Source: Cyanobacteriota bacterium
Lineage (GTDB): Bacteria; Cyanobacteriota; Cyanobacteriia; Leptolyngbyales; Leptolyngbyaceae
DNA length: 9,317 nucleotides
Reading direction: 5' to 3'
NCBI GenBank assembly: GCA_027482985.1
Contig: JAIXVO010000822.1
Location: 1-9,317, forward strand
Part shown: piece by piece, positions 5,869 through 9,317 of the stretch
Layout: the number at the start of each line of letters is the position of its first letter
Numbering within the stretch: the stretch's first letter is position 1
Translations under genes and position numbers: made by a program
The notes under the pieces: generated by a model
Database searches by the model: none
Seen by the model: the letters and a program-made list of their open reading frames with translations, nothing else
What the model was told of the DNA's origin: nothing

Positions 5869-6438
5869 TCAACCGACGCGGATGTTCGCGCGATCGCGAC
5901 GTTGTGCAGCCGCAACTGGCATGGTGCGCTGCCGGGGTTTGACTGGAACCAGGGTGGCATCTTGCCCAAAACTCAACAGTTTATGGGTTTCCTCCAGTAA
6001 GGCGCGATCGCCCAAATGCCAATCAATCAGCGTCAGCCCCACGGCCACCAATAATGTGGCTACACCGATCACAAAAAAGCCCAGCGACACAGGAATTAAC
6101 AAATTCCAGTCCACCATGCCGCGAATGACCAGAATGAAGCAACTCAGACCGGAAAACAGTAAGGCGTAATAAGCCGACAACACACTATAGCGAGCGAGTT
6201 GGTAGCGATAGCGCAACTGTTGCCGCTGCTTCCGACTCTGTCGCTGCCGCCCCGGTGCCGTCATCCCCAGCGAGGACAGTTCTGACGCCTCCTGCCCCTC
6301 CCACCGACGATGCTGAAGCTGCTGCCCGATCGCCGCATATCTGGCCGTCAATCCTCCCAGCACTAGCGCACAGGCAACACTCATGAGCACCGAGTTCAGA
6401 ATGAGTTGAATGAGTTGGGTGGTTTGTTCGACGCTCAT
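5869..6438 (-). CDS. Three-helix membrane protein, DUF2721-like
   Basis: Three hydrophobic segments are visible in the 189 residues: about 10-30, 84-106 and 112-138. Between the first and second is a strongly basic, Gln-rich loop (about 33-82, including RQRQSRKQRQQLRYRYQ). After the third comes a conserved-looking LTLIDWHLGDRALLEE (135-150) and a basic tail. The pattern of helix, LTARYAAIGQQL, long basic loop, helical hairpin and Asp-containing exit resembles the DUF2721 family of unknown function. I judge this from layout only. Positive charge suggests that the loop and tail are cytoplasmic. The ATG is well supported by AGGAGG 4 bases upstream. The gene lies 120 bases upstream of the GNAT-like gene on the same strand and might be co-transcribed with it. 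No function can be assigned. Confidence 0.8.
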   Translation of the reverse strand: MSVEQTTQLIQLILNSVLMSVACALVLGGLTARYAAIGQQLQHRRWEGQEASELSSLGMTAPGRQRQSRKQRQQLRYRYQLARYSVLSAYYALLFSGLSCFILVIRGMVDWNLLIPVSLGFFVIGVATLLVAVGLTLIDWHLGDRALLEETHKLLSFGQDATLVPVKPRQRTMPVAAAQRRDRANIRVG

Positions 6439-6442
6439 TGCG

Positions 6443-6470
6443 CCTCCTGAGTGAGCGGCACCCCAGTGCC
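6443..6470 (-). promoter_or_regulatory. Strong ribosome binding site and leader hairpin of the DUF2721-like gene
   Basis: On the minus strand a perfect AGGAGG (6448-6443) sits 4 bases before the ATG. Just upstream is a perfect hairpin, GGCAC / GTGCC with a 4-base loop (6457-6470). The hairpin ends 8 bases short of the ribosome binding site, so it could affect initiation, but it is short and may be incidental. Confidence 0.5.
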
Positions 6471-6595
6471 AGATATGGATGAAAAAATGAAAAATTTAAA
6501 TAATGGACGCTATCCTAAGCGATCGCGGCTCAAAAATGAAGAGGTTTTAGCATATAGCAATGATCTAATTTAGTACAAATGAACTGTGGTGACAA

Positions 6596-6642
6596 GAGGG
6601 AGGGGAAGGGAGGTGGGGGAGGTGGGGGAGGCGAGGGAGGGG
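6596..6642 (+). repeat. G-run cluster with potential G-quadruplexes
   Basis: Seven runs of three to five G occur within 45 bases (6598-6600, 6602-6605, 6608-6610, 6615-6619, 6624-6628, 6635-6637, 6639-6642), separated by 1 to 6 bases. This satisfies the standard G3+N1-7 quadruplex pattern. AGGTGGGGG is tandemly duplicated (6611-6628). The first 14 bases (6596-6609) are the exact reverse complement of 6773-6786, so a duplex arm is an alternative structure in RNA spanning both. Confidence 0.7.
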
Positions 6643-6683
6643 TGCGGCATTCGGCAACCGAATTGGTTCTTGTCAATCACCTT

Positions 6684-6712
6684 TTGCCCGCATGCAACGC
6701 TCTCCCTATAAG
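6684..6712 (+). promoter_or_regulatory. Candidate promoter of murJ
   Basis: TTGCCC (6684-6689), a 17-base spacer and TATAAG (6707-6712) match the sigma70 consensus at four and five of six positions. Transcription from here would start near 6719 and give a leader of about 130 bases made largely of pyrimidines. It is the best candidate I see upstream of murJ. Confidence 0.45.
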
Positions 6713-6734
6713 TCAGGACTCAGGAGTCTAGGAC

Positions 6735-6814
6735 TATTTCATTCCTTCCCCTTCCTCTCTCTCCCTTTCATTCCTTCCCCTCCCTCCCCTCCCTTTCCCC
6801 CGTCCCCTTCTGCC
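6735..6814. repeat. C/T-rich tract with an internal 16-base direct repeat
   Basis: The plus strand is nearly all C/T over about 80 bases. TTTCATTCCTTCCCCT occurs twice exactly (6737-6752 and 6766-6781), a period of 29 bases. The second copy overlaps the right arm of the 14-base inverted repeat with the G-run cluster. If the murJ promoter at 6684-6712 is used, this tract lies in the murJ leader. Confidence 0.65.
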
Positions 6815-6848
6815 TTACCATAAGAAAGTTCTGTCTGGGGTAATTGGT

Positions 6849-8516
6849 GTGGCTGAGTCCCGAAAACCTGCCCGATCCTTAGTCAATATTGCTGGGATTG
6901 TGGCTGTTGCGACCATCATCAGCAAACTGTTCGGGCTGTTTCGGCAACAGGCGATCGCGGCGGCGTTTGGGGATGGGGTGGTGGCGGGGGCGTATAACTT
7001 TGCCTACATCATTCCAGGCTTTTTGCTGATTTTGTTGGGCGGAATTAATGGCCCGTTCCACAGCGCGATCGTCAGTGTGCTGGCGAAACGGAAGCGGGAA
7101 GAAGTCGCGCCGATTGTGGAAGCGATTACAACGCTGGTGGTGGGGGTGTTGTTGGTGGTGACGATCGCCCTGGTGATTTTTGCCGATCCGCTCATGCATC
7201 TGGTCGCGCCTGGGTTATTTGTGTCGGCGCAGGAAGCTGCTACGAGAGGCATTTCTCCCAGTGATTATCAAGATTTGGTGGAAACGCGCACGATCGCGAT
7301 CCAGCAGTTCAGAATCATGGCACCGATGGCGGTGTTGTCGGGCTTAATTGGGATTGGCTTTGGCACTTTGAATGCGGCGGATCAGTACTGGTTGCCGTCC
7401 ATTAGTCCGCTCCTTTCCAGCATCACGGTGCTGCTGGGGTTGGGCTGGTTGGCATGGTCGGTGGGCAGTCAGTTGACTTTGCCGGAATATGCCATGTTGG
7501 GCGGCATTGTGCTGGCTTGGTCAACCGTGGCGGGGGCAGTCTTGCAGTGGTTGGTGCAACTCCCGGTGCAGTGGCGATCGGGCTTGGGGGGATTCCGGCC
7601 TCGGTTTAATTTCCGGCGACCGGAAGTGCTGGACGTGATTCGGATCATGGTGCCCGCGACGCTCTCCTCCGGCATGTTGCAAATCAATGTCTGGACGGAT
7701 ATGTTCTTTGCGTCCTTTATTCCAAATGCGGAAGCGGCAGTGTCGGCCATGGGTTATGCCAGCCTGCTGGCAATGACACCGTTAGGGATTTTGTCGAATG
7801 TGATCCTGGTGCCACTGTTACCCGTGTTTTCGCGCCTTGCCGCCCCAGAAAATTGGGATGAATTGAAACTTCGGATTCGGCAGGGATTACTCACGACCGC
7901 CGTTACCATGCTGCCTCTGAGTGCTTTGATGATTGCCCTGGCGTTGCCAATTGTGCGGGTGGTCTATGAACGATTTGCCTTTGATGCGGATGCCTCTCGC
8001 CTGACCACTGCCGTTCTCATCGCCTATTCTGTCGGGATGTTTGTGTATTTAGGGCGAGATGTGCTGGTGCGGGTGTTTTATGGTCTGGGGGATGCGAATA
8101 CGCCCTTCCGCATTAGCATCATCAATATTTTCATCAATGGTGTGTTGGACTTTTTGTTGGTGAAACCCCTCGGCGCACCGGGTTTGATTTTGGCTACCGT
8201 CGGAGTGAATCTGATTTCGATGGTCGCAATGTTATGGATTTTGAACAAGCGTTTACAGGGACTGCCGCTGTTGCAGTGGAGCGTCCCCTTGGCTGGGTTG
8301 ACCGCTGCCAGCGCGATCGCGGGGTTCACGGCCTGGGGTACTTTACAGGGGTTAGAACAACTCTGGGGGACGCAAGGAATCTGGATTTTGTTGGCACAAA
8401 TCGCGATCGCAGGTGCCGCCGGACTGCTAATCTTTATTCTCCTCGCTAGCCAGTTACGCCTGCCGGAATTGCATCAGTTTGCCGCCCAGATTAAACGCAA
8501 AGTGTTGCGCCGATAA
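6849..8516 (+). CDS. murJ: MurJ (MviN) lipid II flippase
   Basis: This 555-residue polytopic inner-membrane protein of the MOP superfamily moves lipid II to the outer face for peptidoglycan synthesis. About 14 hydrophobic segments can be traced. Family landmarks include SKLFGLFRQQAIAAAFG (25-41, like SRVLGFARDAIVARIFG of E. coli), QINVWTDMFFASFIP (278-292), PLGILSNVILVPLLPVFSRL (311-330) and GLGDANTPFRISI (412-424). R32 matches the essential E. coli R24. The positions of two other essential arginines differ: the R52 region reads IPGFLLILLGGINGPF (55-70) and R270 aligns with S305. I believe this is shared by cyanobacterial MurJ, but I cannot check it here. The start is GTG with GGGG 8 bases upstream; the frame then begins ESRKPARSLVNIAG, a short basic cytoplasmic tail before helix 1. 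The likely promoter is at 6684-6712. No downstream gene is closely coupled. Confidence 0.95.
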   Translation: MAESRKPARSLVNIAGIVAVATIISKLFGLFRQQAIAAAFGDGVVAGAYNFAYIIPGFLLILLGGINGPFHSAIVSVLAKRKREEVAPIVEAITTLVVGVLLVVTIALVIFADPLMHLVAPGLFVSAQEAATRGISPSDYQDLVETRTIAIQQFRIMAPMAVLSGLIGIGFGTLNAADQYWLPSISPLLSSITVLLGLGWLAWSVGSQLTLPEYAMLGGIVLAWSTVAGAVLQWLVQLPVQWRSGLGGFRPRFNFRRPEVLDVIRIMVPATLSSGMLQINVWTDMFFASFIPNAEAAVSAMGYASLLAMTPLGILSNVILVPLLPVFSRLAAPENWDELKLRIRQGLLTTAVTMLPLSALMIALALPIVRVVYERFAFDADASRLTTAVLIAYSVGMFVYLGRDVLVRVFYGLGDANTPFRISIINIFINGVLDFLLVKPLGAPGLILATVGVNLISMVAMLWILNKRLQGLPLLQWSVPLAGLTAASAIAGFTAWGTLQGLEQLWGTQGIWILLAQIAIAGAAGLLIFILLASQLRLPELHQFAAQIKRKVLRR

Positions 8517-8647
8517 GCACTCATGCTCAAGTGCGAAAACTGGCTCCAGGAGAACTGCGATCGCCCTCTAAAGAAAAGCTGAGATTCCTGCTGTTCTGAC
8601 TGAAGACCGATTAGAGTCCATCATGAGCTACGGTCAGGAGCAACATC

Positions 8648-8980
8648 ATGGAAGATTTTCAAGATTTTTTAACGCATAAAATTGCCCACGTCACCGTTGG
8701 GGAGTTTCAACTGGGAAAATTTGATGAAGCTCGCCAAATTTACCAAGAAGCAGTGGGCACCTATGGCAAAGGTTTTGAAGGCGCATACTTACTTCAAGAA
8801 TCCGGCACCGAACGCGGCATTGCTGTCATCCTCTGGGACAGCGAAGCCAGCATGAAAGCCAACGAAGGCACTGATGCCCACAAAGCCGTGTTGAAAAAAA
8901 TGATGCCCCTCTTTGCCGACACCCCCAGCACGACTTATTACGAAGTGGTGACAGAGATTAAGCCGGGGGCAGAGGAATGA
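8648..8980 (+). CDS. Small ABM-like (antibiotic biosynthesis monooxygenase fold) protein
   Basis: The 110-residue product has the size and element order of a dimeric alpha/beta-barrel (ferredoxin-like) ABM-type protein: strand AHVTVGEFQL (13-22), helix FDEARQIYQEAV (25-36), strand GFEGAYLLQES (42-52), strand RGIAVILWDSEASMKAN (56-72), helix HKAVLKKMMPLF (78-89) and final strand TTYYEVVTEI (95-104). The ILWDSE...H segment is typical of the family. Members range from true monooxygenases to heme-degrading enzymes and uncharacterised stress proteins, and no catalytic residue here decides between them. The ATG has GGAG 8 bases upstream. It stands 131 bases after murJ, so an own promoter is likely, but I found only weak matches. 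It has no signal peptide or membrane segment. Confidence 0.75.
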   Translation: MEDFQDFLTHKIAHVTVGEFQLGKFDEARQIYQEAVGTYGKGFEGAYLLQESGTERGIAVILWDSEASMKANEGTDAHKAVLKKMMPLFADTPSTTYYEVVTEIKPGAEE

Positions 8981-9110
8981 TGAGGGAGAGAGAGGAAGGG
9001 GAAAGAAGGTAAAGGAAGGAGAAGGGAGGGAAAGGGAGAAGACTGACATGATGTTTGCTCCCTCCCGCTCCCTCCTATTCCTCCCCCTCCCTCATCTCCC
9101 TTCCTTCTCT
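8979..9110. repeat. Purine tract facing a pyrimidine tract between convergent genes
   Basis: The plus strand is G/A-rich from the ABM-like stop to about 9041, then after a 15-base mixed centre it is C/T-rich from about 9057 to 9110. Because of this symmetry both converging genes carry a purine-rich 3' end in their own sense. GATGAGGGAG (8979-8988) and CTCCCTCATC (9087-9096) are an exact 10-base inverted repeat, so transcripts crossing the spacer could fold into a long imperfect hairpin. The minus-sense copy of GGAGGGAGCGGGAGGGA (9059-9075) matches the tract at 3936-3952 exactly. It may serve as a two-way transcription barrier, but no T-run supports a classic terminator. Confidence 0.6.
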
Positions 9111-9317
9111 ACATTTCCCGCTGAAACTGCTCTAGCAGATCCATCAAACTAACTTGAGCTTGCATGGGAATGAGATCTAAGAGTGGCAGTTCGCGTTTGC
9201 CGCCACCCAGTTTGACGGAGAGATTGCCGAGAATTTGCTGGACTTTGCTCTCGCTCAAGTCGTTATTCGCCAGCAGGGGATAGAGTTGCTCGGCGAGAGT
9301 GGTGTGCAAATGGGCAT
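9109..9317 (-). CDS. C-terminal part of an unidentified protein, cut by the window edge
   Basis: The frame ends with TAG at 9111-9109 and stays open to the right edge, so only the last 68 complete codons are visible. A TTG at 9309 is unlikely to be the true start, because the codons before it (Ala, His) continue the frame. The visible part is soluble and mainly helical: AEQLYPLLANNDLSESKVQQIL then NLSVKLGGGKRELPLLDLIP and a helix ending LLEQFQREM. I do not recognise the family. It converges on the ABM-like gene, and its stop is followed by a GA-rich tract in its own sense, as with hisA and the FMN reductase. Confidence 0.6.
   Translation of the reverse strand, partial: AHLHTTLAEQLYPLLANNDLSESKVQQILGNLSVKLGGGKRELPLLDLIPMQAQVSLMDLLEQFQREM

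Larger units (their letters stand above)
6439..6848. other. 410-base divergent spacer before murJ
   Basis: No gene is visible between the DUF2721-like gene (-) and murJ (+). Going right, it holds the leader hairpin, an A/T-rich stretch with one HIP1 octamer (6519-6526), a weak minus-strand promoter candidate (TTGTAC, 16 bases, TATATG at 6578-6551), a G-run cluster (6596-6642), a better plus-strand promoter candidate (6684-6712), two heptamers (6713-6726) and a C/T tract (6735-6814). The G-rich and C/T-rich halves share a 14-base inverted repeat: 6596-6609 against 6773-6786. Confidence 0.7.
513..8564. repeat. Dispersed HIP1 octamers (GCGATCGC), at least 19 copies
   Basis: I located exact copies starting at 513, 609, 824, 873, 975, 1857, 2231, 2501, 2937, 3074, 4165, 5521, 5890, 6004, 6519, 6951, 8313, 8403 and 8557. 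That is about one per 490 bases, far above chance for an 8-mer. HIP1 is over-represented in many cyanobacteria, and here most copies lie inside genes. hisA alone has five; the GNAT-like gene has one in 1.3 kb. Confidence 0.9.

Noticed and set aside
8517..8535. Hairpin GCACT/AGTGC just after the murJ stop as a terminator
   Set aside because: The stem is only 5 pairs with an 8-base loop and no T-run follows.

Overview
The window is a stretch of cyanobacterial chromosome. The octamer GCGATCGC (HIP1, a hallmark of many cyanobacterial genomes) occurs at least 19 times in 9.3 kb. One gene encodes a high-light-inducible chlorophyll-binding protein, a family confined to oxygenic phototrophs. The tandem heptamers and purine/pyrimidine-rich spacers would fit a filamentous cyanobacterium, but that is an inference. 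I see no mobile element, CRISPR array, tRNA or rRNA.

Layout, left to right. Positions 1-307 are non-coding: two small perfect hairpins, six heptamers (208-249) and a C-run/T tract that abuts the hisA stop. hisA (308-1081, -) is followed upstream by a terminator (1118-1148) that ends a small Hlip gene (1180-1359, -). The Hlip gene has a near-consensus promoter at 1396-1425. Divergently, a promoter-like pair at 1519-1548 leads into a membrane-anchored Ser/Thr kinase-like protein (1592-3346, +) whose catalytic residues are replaced. Five bases later comes a flavodoxin-fold NAD(P)H-dependent FMN reductase (3352-3933, +). Converging on these is a minus-strand pair: a two-module GNAT-like protein (4429-5748) and, 13 bases downstream, the YqgF/RuvX RNase H-fold nuclease (3978-4415). 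A three-helix membrane protein (5869-6438, -) lies upstream of them. A 410-base divergent spacer (6439-6848) holds a G-run cluster, a candidate promoter and a long pyrimidine tract. Then come the lipid II flippase MurJ (6849-8516, +), a small ABM-like protein (8648-8980, +) and, converging from the right edge, the C-terminal end of an unidentified gene (9109-9317, -).

How the genes relate. Most are independent housekeeping functions: histidine biosynthesis, photoprotection, rRNA processing or recombination, and cell-wall synthesis. Two pairs look co-transcribed: kinase-like plus FMN reductase, and GNAT-like plus ruvX. I see no clear novel multi-gene system.

The points most worth following are: (1) the kinase-like receptor with HRD changed to HEN and the VAIK lysine changed to Arg, whose predicted extracytoplasmic end contains a duplicated motif; (2) a dispersed family of GA-rich tracts placed just after stop codons, two of which share an exact 17-base word in the same orientation relative to their genes; (3) a MurJ without two arginines that are essential in E. 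coli MurJ. For the kinase-like and Hlip genes, promoter positions decide the start codon against the longest reading frame.
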